Made by a program: the position numbers and the translations under genes. Source: Wenzhouxiangellaceae bacterium (GTDB lineage Bacteria; Pseudomonadota; Gammaproteobacteria; Xanthomonadales; Wenzhouxiangellaceae). Taken from it: DNA of 28,472 nt. Shown here one piece after another: positions 16,033-23,165 of the stretch (position 1 is the stretch's first letter; the number at the start of each line of letters is the position of its first letter). Under the pieces are notes generated by a model. The model saw only the letters and a list, made by a program, of their open reading frames with translations. It was not told where the DNA came from and ran no database searches. The stretch lies in assembly GCA_023258355.1 (NCBI GenBank), contig JALQZL010000008.1:1-28472 (forward strand), written 5' to 3'.

Positions 16033-17199
16033 TTAGTCTAAAAACAGTTGTTGCAAATCATTTAGAAATTGGGCGCCCCGAGAAGTTCTCACAATCTGGT
16101 TGTCATCAACTTCAATGAGGCCCAGCGCCACAGCGCGAGCGATGGGGCCATCCACACAAGCTCGGGCAAGCCCAGTGCGCTCCTCAAATTCCGTCCATGC
16201 GATGGGCGCTGCCAGACGGAAGCGATTCAGAAAATATTCAAACGCCACATCAGCTTCACTCACCGATATCCGCTCAGCCACAAATGACTGATCCTGACTG
16301 GCACTGAGATAAGAGTGGGGGATCAGTTTCCGGCGTGTCCGCATGATGGTTTGGGTCGCAGGCAGCGTGATTTTTCCATGGGCACCGGCCCCAATGCCCA
16401 GATAGTCGCCAAAGCACCAGTAGTTTAGGTTGTGTTGAGAAGCATGGCCAGGCTTGGCCCAGGCAGAGATTTCATAAGGTGAATAGCCAGCTTGATGAAA
16501 CGCGCGCTCACTGAGCTCCATCATGGCGATGACGTCATCCTCATCAGGCAGTGTGGGCGGATGCTTGGCAAAGACGGTATTCGGCTCGAGCGTGAGCTGA
16601 TAATGCGAAACATGCCCAGTGTCATAGCGCAGTGCTTGGGTCAGGTCATCGAGCATCATTTCAGGGGTTTGGTCAGGCAAGGCCCACATCAAATCGAGGT
16701 TGATCCGGTCAAAGCCCGCCTGCTGAACCGCTTCAATGGCTTGATGCGCGTCATTGCCATCGTGGATTCTCCCCAAACGGGTCAGGTGGGTGGTGTTGAA
16801 GCTTTGAATGCCGAGACTGATGCGGTTGATGCCAGCCTCGCGATAAGCCTCGAAGCGGTCATGCTCCACGGTGCCAGGGTTGGCCTCGAGGGTAATTTCG
16901 GCCATGGGGCTGAGGTTAACGCAGGCAGCGATGCCACTCAAAAGCTTTTCAATGGCCTCGGCACTAAACAAACTGGGTGTTCCGCCACCCATAAAAACCG
17001 AATGCACAGTCCGTCCCCAGACATGCGGCAGATCAAGCGCTAAATCACTGAGCAAGGCCTCAATGTAAGGTGCTTCTGGGAGTGTGCCGTTTAGGGTATG
17101 CGAATTGAAGTCGCAGTAGGGGCATTTTTGGACGCACCAAGGCAGATGGACATACAGTGATAAAGGAGGAAGTGCTAACTTCGGATGTGACGTGCTCAA
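16033..17199 (-). CDS. hemW: HemW, radical SAM heme chaperone
   Basis: This 388-aa radical SAM protein of the HemN/HemW family was long annotated as oxygen-independent coproporphyrinogen oxidase. Cys22, Cys26 and Cys29 in the CxxxCxxC motif (CVQKCPYC) ligate a 4Fe-4S cluster, GGGTPS (71-76) binds SAM, and a HemN C-terminal domain follows. HemW proteins deliver heme to membrane respiratory enzymes. The short N-terminus without the extra HemN residues favours HemW over true HemN. The start is TTG at 17199, three nt after the rdgB stop; no other start gives a full N-terminus before LYVHLPWC. The rph-rdgB-hemW order is common in gammaproteobacteria. Confidence 0.93.
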   Translation of the reverse strand: MSTSHPKLALPPLSLYVHLPWCVQKCPYCDFNSHTLNGTLPEAPYIEALLSDLALDLPHVWGRTVHSVFMGGGTPSLFSAEAIEKLLSGIAACVNLSPMAEITLEANPGTVEHDRFEAYREAGINRISLGIQSFNTTHLTRLGRIHDGNDAHQAIEAVQQAGFDRINLDLMWALPDQTPEMMLDDLTQALRYDTGHVSHYQLTLEPNTVFAKHPPTLPDEDDVIAMMELSERAFHQAGYSPYEISAWAKPGHASQHNLNYWCFGDYLGIGAGAHGKITLPATQTIMRTRRKLIPHSYLSASQDQSFVAERISVSEADVAFEYFLNRFRLAAPIAWTEFEERTGLARACVDGPIARAVALGLIEVDDNQIVRTSRGAQFLNDLQQLFLD

Positions 17200-17202
17200 T
17201 CG

Positions 17203-17805
17203 CTAGGGTCTCTCGCGCAGTTGCTCGATCAATGCCCGAAGGGCCTGCCCACGATGCGAAACTTGGCTCTTGTCTTCAATCGACAGCTCAGCAGCGGTGT
17301 GCTTGAGTTTGGGATCAAAGAACAGCGGGTCATAACCAAACCCCCCCTGACCACGAGGGCTTTCTAGAATTTGGCCGTACCAGACCCCACTGACCACGAT
17401 CGGTGCAGGATCTCTGTGATGTCGCACCAGCACCAAACAGCAATAAAACGACGCACCACGTCGCTCCATCGGCACATCAGACAATTTTTCTAGCAGCAAC
17501 TCATTGTTCTGTGTATCGGTCGCGTCTTCGCCGGCAAAGCGTGCGGAATAAATACCGGGCTGTCCTTTGAGCGCATCCACTACCAGACCAGAATCATCAC
17601 CCAAGGCGGGCAATTTCGTAGCGCGAGACACCGCCCGTGCTTTCAATAGGGCGTTCTCCACAAACGTCAGCCCCGTCTCTTTGGCTGGTTTTACGGCGAA
17701 GTCTTTTTGTGATTTGACATCGGTGTCGAAAGGCTCAAGCATGTGCTTGAGCTCTCGAAGTTTGCCTTTATTACTACTGGCAAGAACAAGCGTATCAAGG
17801 TGCAT
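17203..17805 (-). CDS. rdgB: RdgB, dITP/XTP pyrophosphatase
   Basis: This 200-aa HAM1-family enzyme hydrolyses the non-canonical nucleotides dITP, ITP and XTP to monophosphates and so keeps hypoxanthine and xanthine out of DNA. Motifs: LASSNKGKLREL (8-19), the acidic LGDDSGLVVDAL stretch that binds Mg2+, GIYSARFAG, GGFGYDPLF and SHRGQALRAL near the C-terminus. Length matches E. coli RdgB (197). ATG 17805 lies inside the end of rph (11-nt overlap), so translation is probably coupled. hemW follows after 3 nt. Confidence 0.96.
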   Translation of the reverse strand: MHLDTLVLASSNKGKLRELKHMLEPFDTDVKSQKDFAVKPAKETGLTFVENALLKARAVSRATKLPALGDDSGLVVDALKGQPGIYSARFAGEDATDTQNNELLLEKLSDVPMERRGASFYCCLVLVRHHRDPAPIVVSGVWYGQILESPRGQGGFGYDPLFFDPKLKHTAAELSIEDKSQVSHRGQALRALIEQLRERP

Positions 17806-18517
17806 TGAGGGCAGCCTCTTGTGCGGCGATTAATTCGCGAATGCCTTTGTCGGCGAGATCTAGCATGGCAGTCAGTTCGTTTCTTTGGAAAGCATTGCCC
17901 TCTGCGGTCCCTTGGACTTCGATTAGTCCGCCGGCTTCATTCATGACCACATTCAAATCGGTGTCTGCCGTTGAATCTTCGGCGTAATCTAAATCAAGAA
18001 CAGGTGTTTGACCCACGATACCCACGGACACTGCCGCCACATGACCATGAATGGGGTTTGTTTTTATGGCGCCTGCATCATACAAACCATTGATGGCGTC
18101 CACCAGCGCCACATACGCGCCCGTAATTGAAGCGGTACGGGTGCCGCCATCGGCTTGCAGCACATCACAGTCTAATGTGATCACCCGCTCGCCTAAGGCC
18201 TCTAAATCAACGACAGCGCGCAAGCTCCGACCGATCAGACGCTGAATCTCCAAAGTCCGCCCACCTTGCTTGCCTCTGGCCGCTTCACGGGCATTACGCG
18301 TGCCCGTTGAGCGAGGGAGCATGCCGTATTCGGCGGTGACCCAGCCTTGGCCCTTGCCCCGCAGCCATGGCGGCAGCCTGTCTTCAACACTGGCTGTACA
18401 AAGGACTTTGGTATTGCCCGCTGAGATCAACACAGCGCCTTCCGCATGAAGGGTGTAATGGCGCTCAATGGTGATCTGTCGCAATTCGTCGGGGGCTCGG
18501 CCTGAGGGTCGTGTCAC
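17795..18517 (-). CDS. rph: Ribonuclease PH
   Basis: This phosphate-dependent 3'-5' exoribonuclease trims tRNA precursors. The 240-aa protein has the RNase PH fold motifs: RPSGRAPDELR at the start, the STGTRNAREAARGKQGGRT phosphate/RNA-binding stretch, DCDVLQADGGTRTASITGA, and DLDYAEDSTADTDLNVV with the metal-binding aspartates. GTG 18517 is chosen over TTG 18532 because AAGGA lies 7 nt before it and the protein then begins MTRPSGRAPDE, as in other RNase PH proteins (238 aa in E. coli). It is first in the rph-rdgB-hemW-MFS operon and divergent from yicC. Confidence 0.95.
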   Translation of the reverse strand: MTRPSGRAPDELRQITIERHYTLHAEGAVLISAGNTKVLCTASVEDRLPPWLRGKGQGWVTAEYGMLPRSTGTRNAREAARGKQGGRTLEIQRLIGRSLRAVVDLEALGERVITLDCDVLQADGGTRTASITGAYVALVDAINGLYDAGAIKTNPIHGHVAAVSVGIVGQTPVLDLDYAEDSTADTDLNVVMNEAGGLIEVQGTAEGNAFQRNELTAMLDLADKGIRELIAAQEAALNAP

Positions 18518-18665
18518 AGCAGTGTCCTTCAAATGTCAGCGATGCTTATGGCCATCGCACGGTTTGGATTCAAATTACGGGGCAGGAAGGGTAACATGGC
18601 AAACATAAGAGATGCGAAATGTGCGTTGACTCAGCCATGACCACTAAAAAGAGAGGAACCTTCTG
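18518..18665. promoter_or_regulatory. Divergent rph / yicC promoter region
   Basis: These 148 bases hold the control signals for two outward operons. For rph (minus), TTGAAT (18568-18573) and CATAAG (18545-18550) lie 17 bp apart. For yicC (plus), TTCAAA (18569-18574) and TAACAT (18592-18597) are also 17 bp apart. If both are right, the two -35 boxes overlap almost completely. Each box matches only four of six consensus bases, so the calls are tentative. The yicC Shine-Dalgarno GAGAGGA lies about 8 nt before its ATG. Confidence 0.35.
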
Positions 18666-19529
18666 ATGAAGAGCATGACGGCCTATGCCCAACGGTCTTT
18701 GGACCTTCCCCAGGGAACTTTGCATTGGGTCTTGCGCTCGTTCAACCACCGTTATTTAGATTGCCAGTTCCGTTTGCCTGATGACTTTCGCCACCTAGAA
18801 AATCCACTTCGCCAAAAACTGAAAGACCGCTTAGCACGCGGCAAAGTAGAAGCCAACCTCCATTTTAACCCCGATCCCTTCCAGATCGCACAGTCCATGT
18901 CCCTAAACCCAGTTTTGCTGGATCAACTCAAAAAAATGCTGGGTGAGTTGGGCGGAGGCATTGATGAGGCGGATGTTGATTTGGCTCATCTCATGAATTG
19001 GCCGGGGCTGATCACCTATGAGCAAATTGATTTGACACCGGTCTACGAAGCGACCACCTCGCTCCTCGATGAAACACTTGAGGCTTTCATTGAAGCGAGA
19101 ACAACGGAGGGTGAAGCCATTCGGGCACTGTTATTGCAAAGACTCGATGGCATTGAAGCGCACATCGCCACGGTGCGAGCACATGCCCCCACCATTCATG
19201 GGCATTTAGAAGACAAAATCCGAAAAAAATTGGCCACGCTAGACGTGGAGGTCGACCCAGGGCGAATGGAGCAAGAAATCGCGTTATTGCTCCAGAAGTC
19301 GGACGTCGATGAGGAATTGGACCGATTAGAGGTCCATGTGGCCGAGTTTCGACGGATTATGGCCAATGAGGAGGCCTGTGGGCGACGCTTAGACTTTTTG
19401 ATTCAAGAGCTCAACCGAGAAGCGAATACCCTTGGGTCCAAGGCGACTTTGGTTGACACCACCCAGGCCTCTGTGGAATTAAAAGTGCTTATTGAGCAGT
19501 TGAGAGAACAGATCCAGAACATCGAATAA
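18666..19529 (+). CDS. yicC: YicC family endoribonuclease
   Basis: This 287-aa protein of the YicC family matches E. coli YicC (287) in length. The N-terminal YicC domain starts KSMTAYA and includes RSFNHRYLD. The C-terminal DUF1732 segment has the conserved EVHVAEFRR, RRLDFLIQELNREANT and GSKA stretch. E. coli YicC is reported to be an RNA endonuclease that affects small RNA turnover; the same role here is inferred from the family. It sits upstream of gmk, as in many bacteria. ATG 18666 has a strong GAGAGGA site upstream. The start of the divergent rph operon lies 148 nt away. Confidence 0.93.
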   Translation: MKSMTAYAQRSLDLPQGTLHWVLRSFNHRYLDCQFRLPDDFRHLENPLRQKLKDRLARGKVEANLHFNPDPFQIAQSMSLNPVLLDQLKKMLGELGGGIDEADVDLAHLMNWPGLITYEQIDLTPVYEATTSLLDETLEAFIEARTTEGEAIRALLLQRLDGIEAHIATVRAHAPTIHGHLEDKIRKKLATLDVEVDPGRMEQEIALLLQKSDVDEELDRLEVHVAEFRRIMANEEACGRRLDFLIQELNREANTLGSKATLVDTTQASVELKVLIEQLREQIQNIE

Positions 19530-19591
19530 AGGTTTCGAACCTCTCTGGCGGATGGGCGGGCGTTGTATCAAAAGCGGGCTCGGGTGGGCGC

Positions 19592-19597
19592 TATACT
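19592..19597 (+). promoter_or_regulatory. Candidate -10 box upstream of gmk
   Basis: TATACT matches five of six consensus bases and lies 30 nt before the gmk GTG. No good -35 hexamer is found at 16-18 bp; the nearest TTG-type element (TTGTAT, 19563-19568) is 23 bp away. It may be a weak or activator-dependent gmk promoter. Confidence 0.35.
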
Positions 19598-19627
19598 AGA
19601 GGCAGCATTTCTTGAAAGGACAAGGTC

Positions 19628-20236
19628 GTGTCTCGAACCGGTGAGCTATTTGTGATTGCAGGACCCAGTGGCGGTGGTAAGACCAGCCTGTTTAGGGCTG
19701 TGCTCGACCGGTTTGATCACTTGGCCTTGTCAGTATCAGACACCACGCGGCCGCCGAGAGCAACGGAAACAGATGGTGAGCAATACTGCTTCTTGAGCCG
19801 CGATGAGTTTGAGGAGGGTATTCAGGCGGGGCGCTACTTAGAATATGCACAGGTGTATGGTCATTATTACGGCACCTCGAAAGACCGGGTTCAGACACTG
19901 TGGGATCAAGGCAAAGACGTGATCTTAGAAATTGATATCCAAGGTGCCGAGCAAGTGGCTGAGCGCTATCCCGAGGCCGCGTCTATTTTTATATTGCCTC
20001 CTTCTTTGGCCGTGCTAGCCCAGCGTTTACGTGATCGCGGCTTGGATGATGAGGCCGTGATGGCGCGGCGTTTGGGTGAGGCACGGTCTGAAATTGAGGC
20101 GGCGGCTGGCTTTGATTGGATTGTGGTGAACGATGACTTCGACCAGGCGCTCGCCCAGCTATCGGGCATTATTGAGGCGTGGCCTGCCCGGGTTGCTCGA
20201 CATCGTCAACGCATTCGGGATTTGTTGGCCGAATAA
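19628..20236 (+). CDS. gmk: Guanylate kinase
   Basis: Guanylate kinase phosphorylates GMP to GDP with ATP. The 202-aa protein shows the P-loop GPSGGGKT (12-19), the GMP-binding SDTTRPPRATETDGEQY stretch, YGTSKDRV and DIQGAEQV, and a lid region with arginines (RLRDRG). The start is GTG 19628 with AAAGGA about 7 nt upstream; the protein then begins MSRTGELFVIAGPSG, normal for the family. It is followed by rpoZ after 77 nt. Together with rpoZ and spoT it forms the classical guanine-nucleotide/stringent-response gene group. Confidence 0.97.
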   Translation: MSRTGELFVIAGPSGGGKTSLFRAVLDRFDHLALSVSDTTRPPRATETDGEQYCFLSRDEFEEGIQAGRYLEYAQVYGHYYGTSKDRVQTLWDQGKDVILEIDIQGAEQVAERYPEAASIFILPPSLAVLAQRLRDRGLDDEAVMARRLGEARSEIEAAAGFDWIVVNDDFDQALAQLSGIIEAWPARVARHRQRIRDLLAE

Positions 20237-20242
20237 AAGGGC

Positions 20243-20272
20243 TTGGCTCAGCGCTCGCCATGGCGTTAGAAT
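20243..20272 (+). promoter_or_regulatory. Predicted sigma70-type promoter of rpoZ-spoT
   Basis: The -35 TTGGCT (20243-20248) and -10 TAGAAT (20267-20272) are separated by 18 bp, in the 77-nt gap between gmk and rpoZ. Transcription would start near 20279, leaving about 35 nt before the rpoZ ATG. Confidence 0.5.
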
Positions 20273-20313
20273 AGAGGGCTGACTTTGACAAACGAACTTG
20301 AGTATTGAGGATT

Positions 20314-20586
20314 ATGGCTAGAGTCACCGTAGAAGATTGTATCGACCGAGTGCCCAACCGCTTTGATTTGGTGGTCACGGCAGCACAACGTGCCCGCATG
20401 ATTGCCAATGGCGCAGACACCTTGGTTGAAGAAGCCTCCGACAAACCCACCGTGATTGCACTGCGTGAAATCGCAGAGGGTGTGGTCAGTGATGACAACA
20501 TCGGCTCTTTGCAGTCGGAACTGGATGCCCGGCTGGCAGCCATGCAAGCGGAAGTCACTCCCCCACCCGATGACGACTTCGAGTAA
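20314..20586 (+). CDS. rpoZ: RNA polymerase omega subunit
   Basis: This 90-aa omega subunit helps assemble beta-prime into RNA polymerase and forms part of the ppGpp binding site. It begins MARVTVEDCIDRVPNRFDLV and continues TAAQRARM; DKPTVIALREIAEG is the second conserved block, and the tail is acidic. ATG 20314 is chosen over TTG 20305 because MARVTV is the family N-terminus. GAGG lies just 3 nt before this ATG, so the true ribosome site may be the weaker GAG further up. spoT follows after 24 nt. Confidence 0.95.
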   Translation: MARVTVEDCIDRVPNRFDLVVTAAQRARMIANGADTLVEEASDKPTVIALREIAEGVVSDDNIGSLQSELDARLAAMQAEVTPPPDDDFE

Positions 20587-20610
20587 GGCGCTCGCCATCG
20601 AATAACGCCC

Positions 20611-22725
20611 ATGCTACCTGCTCCGGTTCGAGACCTCAGGAATCTGCTCAACAGCTATCTTGAGCCTGAACAGGTTGCCATTGTCCTAAAAGCCTACGAG
20701 ATTGGCGCCGAAGCCCATGCGGGGCAAAAGCGCCATTCAGGCGAAGATTACATCTTCCATCCGATTGCCGTCGCCTCTATATTGGCGGGCATGCGCATGG
20801 ACCATCAAACCATCGCCGCTGCGATCTTGCATGACACCATCGAAGACACACCCATTCAGCGGGAGGATTTGGTGGCAGAGTTTGGAGAAGACATCGCTAA
20901 ACTCGTCGATGGGGTGACCAAGCTAGACAAAATGAAATACCGCACGCGGCTTGAAGCCGATGCGGAGAGCTTTCGAAAGTTGTTATTGGCCATGAGCCGA
21001 GACCTTCGGGTCATTTTCATCAAACTTGCCGATCGGCTACACAACATGCGAACGCTGGGCGCGATGACGGGCGCATCAAGGCGTCGGATTTCTGGTGAGA
21101 CGCTCGAGATTTATGCGCCCATTGCCGGTCGTTTAGGGATGAACCAGCTCAAAGAGGAGTTGGAGTCTTTAGGCTTCACCAATCGTTTCCCCAATCGAGC
21201 GCGGGTCATTTCAAAGCGTGTCGCGCAGGTGGCCAGTAACCGCCAAGAAGTTCTAGACACGGTGACCAAAGCATTAAAAACGCGATTGGGTGAGGCCGGT
21301 ATCCCCGCTAAGATCGAAGGCCGAACCAAGTCGCCTTACAGCATTTATTGCAAGATGCGCGACAAAAGCCTGGGGTATGAGCAAGTGATGGATTTGTTTG
21401 CGTTTCGCATCATCACTCAATCAGAGAAGCATTGTTATCAGGCGTTGGGGGTGGCGCACGCACTGTACAAGCCAAAGCCAAACAGTTTCAAAGATTACAT
21501 CGCTGTCCCTAAGTCGAATGGTTATCAGTCACTGCATACCATTTTGAACTCCCCTTTTGAGACGCCGATTGAAATACAGATACGAACCGAAGAGATGGAT
21601 TTGGTGGCGGAAAAAGGCGCCGCTGCGCATTGGATGTACAAATCCACACCCGACCGCTCAACCGCTGTCCGAGCCAGAGAGTGGTTATTGAAATTGGTTG
21701 AGACCCAAGGGCGTGCCTCCGATTCCACCGAGTTTTTGGATTCTGCAAAATCCGATCTTTTCCCAGATGAGATTTTCGTCTTCACACCGCGGGGCAAGAT
21801 TATCGATCTTCGCGCCGAGGCCACCGCCCTCGATTTTGCCTATGCCATTCACACCGACGTGGGAAATCACGCAGCGCGGGCGTTGGTGGATAAACAAAAC
21901 TTGCCCTTAAACACCCGGCTTGATAATGGGCAGACTGTGGAGATTTTGACCAAAGAAGAGGTTGAGCCTCAAGCTGAGTGGTTAAGTTTTGTGGTGACAC
22001 CAAGGGCCCGCACGGCCATCCGGGCACATTTGAAAAACCTAGAAACCGCCGACTCGGTCAAGATTGGTGACCGACTGCTGGATCAAGCCTTTGAGCGCTT
22101 GGGCTATTCATTTGAAAGCATCTCTGAGCGACGTTTGGAGCGTTACCTTAAAAAACTGGGACTCAGCCGCCTCGAGGATCTCTTGGTGATGGTGGCCAGA
22201 GGCGATGTGCTGGCCAGTTCTGTGGCGAACAAACTATTGACCCTCACGCAGCGCCGGCAAGGTGGTTCAGAGACTTCCACAGCACTGACCATTGGTGGTG
22301 GCGAGGGCAGTGCGATTAGTTATGCAGCGTGTTGTGGGCCAATTCCCGGTGATGACATCATGGGTTATGTCTCTCCAGGTCGCGGGGTCGTGATCCATTC
22401 ACAAAGATGCCCCAATGTGCCAGAGTTACGAAAGAATCATCCCGAGCGCTGTGTTGATGTGCGTTGGGAGCCTCTGGTCAAAGGCCAATTTAAAACCTTG
22501 GTTCGCATGGTGACGGCCAATGGCCCAGGCGTGTTGGCCTCGATTTCAACCACACTCGGCCAGTTAGGGTCCAATATCGAAAGTGTGGAACAGCGTGACA
22601 GCACCAAAGAAACAGCGACCTTGAATTTTGTCATTGCCGTGACCGGACGCGATCAATTGGCGAGAGTCATTCGTCGATTAAGACGTAATCCCTATGTGAT
22701 GAAGGTGGCCCGCGAATTCAGTTAG
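20611..22725 (+). CDS. spoT: SpoT, bifunctional (p)ppGpp synthetase/hydrolase
   Basis: This 704-aa RelA/SpoT homologue controls the stringent-response alarmone. The HD hydrolase domain is intact: His50, His74-Asp75 in ILHDTIEDT and Asp141 in KLADRLHNM. The synthetase domain (about 235-345) has GRTKSPYSIY, GYQSLHT (304-310) and Glu321 in EIQIRT, so weak synthesis is likely retained. A TGS domain (about 387-448), a helical/zinc-finger-like region with a CCGP motif and a C-terminal ACT domain (about 630-704) follow. Length equals E. coli SpoT (702). ATG 20611 has no strong Shine-Dalgarno, so expression may depend on rpoZ coupling. ridA, not trmH, comes next, an arrangement I recall from pseudomonads. 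Confidence 0.97.
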   Translation: MLPAPVRDLRNLLNSYLEPEQVAIVLKAYEIGAEAHAGQKRHSGEDYIFHPIAVASILAGMRMDHQTIAAAILHDTIEDTPIQREDLVAEFGEDIAKLVDGVTKLDKMKYRTRLEADAESFRKLLLAMSRDLRVIFIKLADRLHNMRTLGAMTGASRRRISGETLEIYAPIAGRLGMNQLKEELESLGFTNRFPNRARVISKRVAQVASNRQEVLDTVTKALKTRLGEAGIPAKIEGRTKSPYSIYCKMRDKSLGYEQVMDLFAFRIITQSEKHCYQALGVAHALYKPKPNSFKDYIAVPKSNGYQSLHTILNSPFETPIEIQIRTEEMDLVAEKGAAAHWMYKSTPDRSTAVRAREWLLKLVETQGRASDSTEFLDSAKSDLFPDEIFVFTPRGKIIDLRAEATALDFAYAIHTDVGNHAARALVDKQNLPLNTRLDNGQTVEILTKEEVEPQAEWLSFVVTPRARTAIRAHLKNLETADSVKIGDRLLDQAFERLGYSFESISERRLERYLKKLGLSRLEDLLVMVARGDVLASSVANKLLTLTQRRQGGSETSTALTIGGGEGSAISYAACCGPIPGDDIMGYVSPGRGVVIHSQRCPNVPELRKNHPERCVDVRWEPLVKGQFKTLVRMVTANGPGVLASISTTLGQLGSNIESVEQRDSTKETATLNFVIAVTGRDQLARVIRRLRRNPYVMKVAREFS

Positions 22726-22775
22726 GTGGCGGGTTTTTAAAATGAAACGGATCCTTTAATGAAGGAGATGTCGTG

Positions 22776-23165
22776 ATGAGTCAGCATGATAGCGTGATAA
22801 GCACCGACCAAGCCCCTGCGGCCATCGGCCCCTATTCACAAGCCAGACGCGCCGGCCAAACGGTTTACTTGTCAGGCCAAATTCCACTCGATCCAGTCAC
22901 CGGCGAGCTAACAGGCCGTGATTTTTCTTCGGCAACGCGGCGGGTCTTTGAGAATCTCAAGGCTGTGGCGGAAGCAGCTGGGGGTGGCTTGAATGACATC
23001 GTCAAACTGAATATCTATGTCACTGACCTGGGCCATTTCCAAACACTGAACGCCATCATGGTGGAGTATTTTTCTGAGCCCTATCCCGCCCGTGCGGCCA
23101 TCGAAGTGGCAGCCTTGCCTAAGGGCGCTGAGGTCGAAATGGACGCCGTTATGGTTCTGCCTTGA
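22776..23165 (+). CDS. ridA: RidA, reactive intermediate (2-iminoacid) deaminase
   Basis: This 129-aa YjgF/YER057c/UK114 family enzyme hydrolyses reactive enamines and imines, such as 2-aminoacrylate released by serine/threonine dehydratases, to 2-oxoacids. The family signature is intact: AIGPYSQA near the N-terminus, VYLSGQIPLDP, and YPARAAIEVAALPKGAEVEMD, whose Arg (in PAR) binds the substrate carboxylate. Length matches E. coli RidA (128). ATG 22776 is preferred over GTG 22773 because AAGGAG lies 8 nt before it. Its stop overlaps the recG start (TTGA). Confidence 0.95.
   Translation: MSQHDSVISTDQAPAAIGPYSQARRAGQTVYLSGQIPLDPVTGELTGRDFSSATRRVFENLKAVAEAAGGGLNDIVKLNIYVTDLGHFQTLNAIMVEYFSEPYPARAAIEVAALPKGAEVEMDAVMVLP

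Noticed and set aside
19531..19544. AGGTTTCGAACCT palindrome after yicC as a terminator
   Set aside because: Only a 5-bp stem and no T-run; too weak.
20251..20598. Exact 11-base repeat GCGCTCGCCAT on both sides of rpoZ (20251-20261 and 20588-20598)
   Set aside because: In 28 kb many 11-base matches are expected by chance; nothing else supports a regulatory or mobile role.
20611..22725. Loss of synthetase activity in SpoT
   Set aside because: GYQSLHT and the Glu in EIQIRT are present, so there is no sign that the domain is dead.
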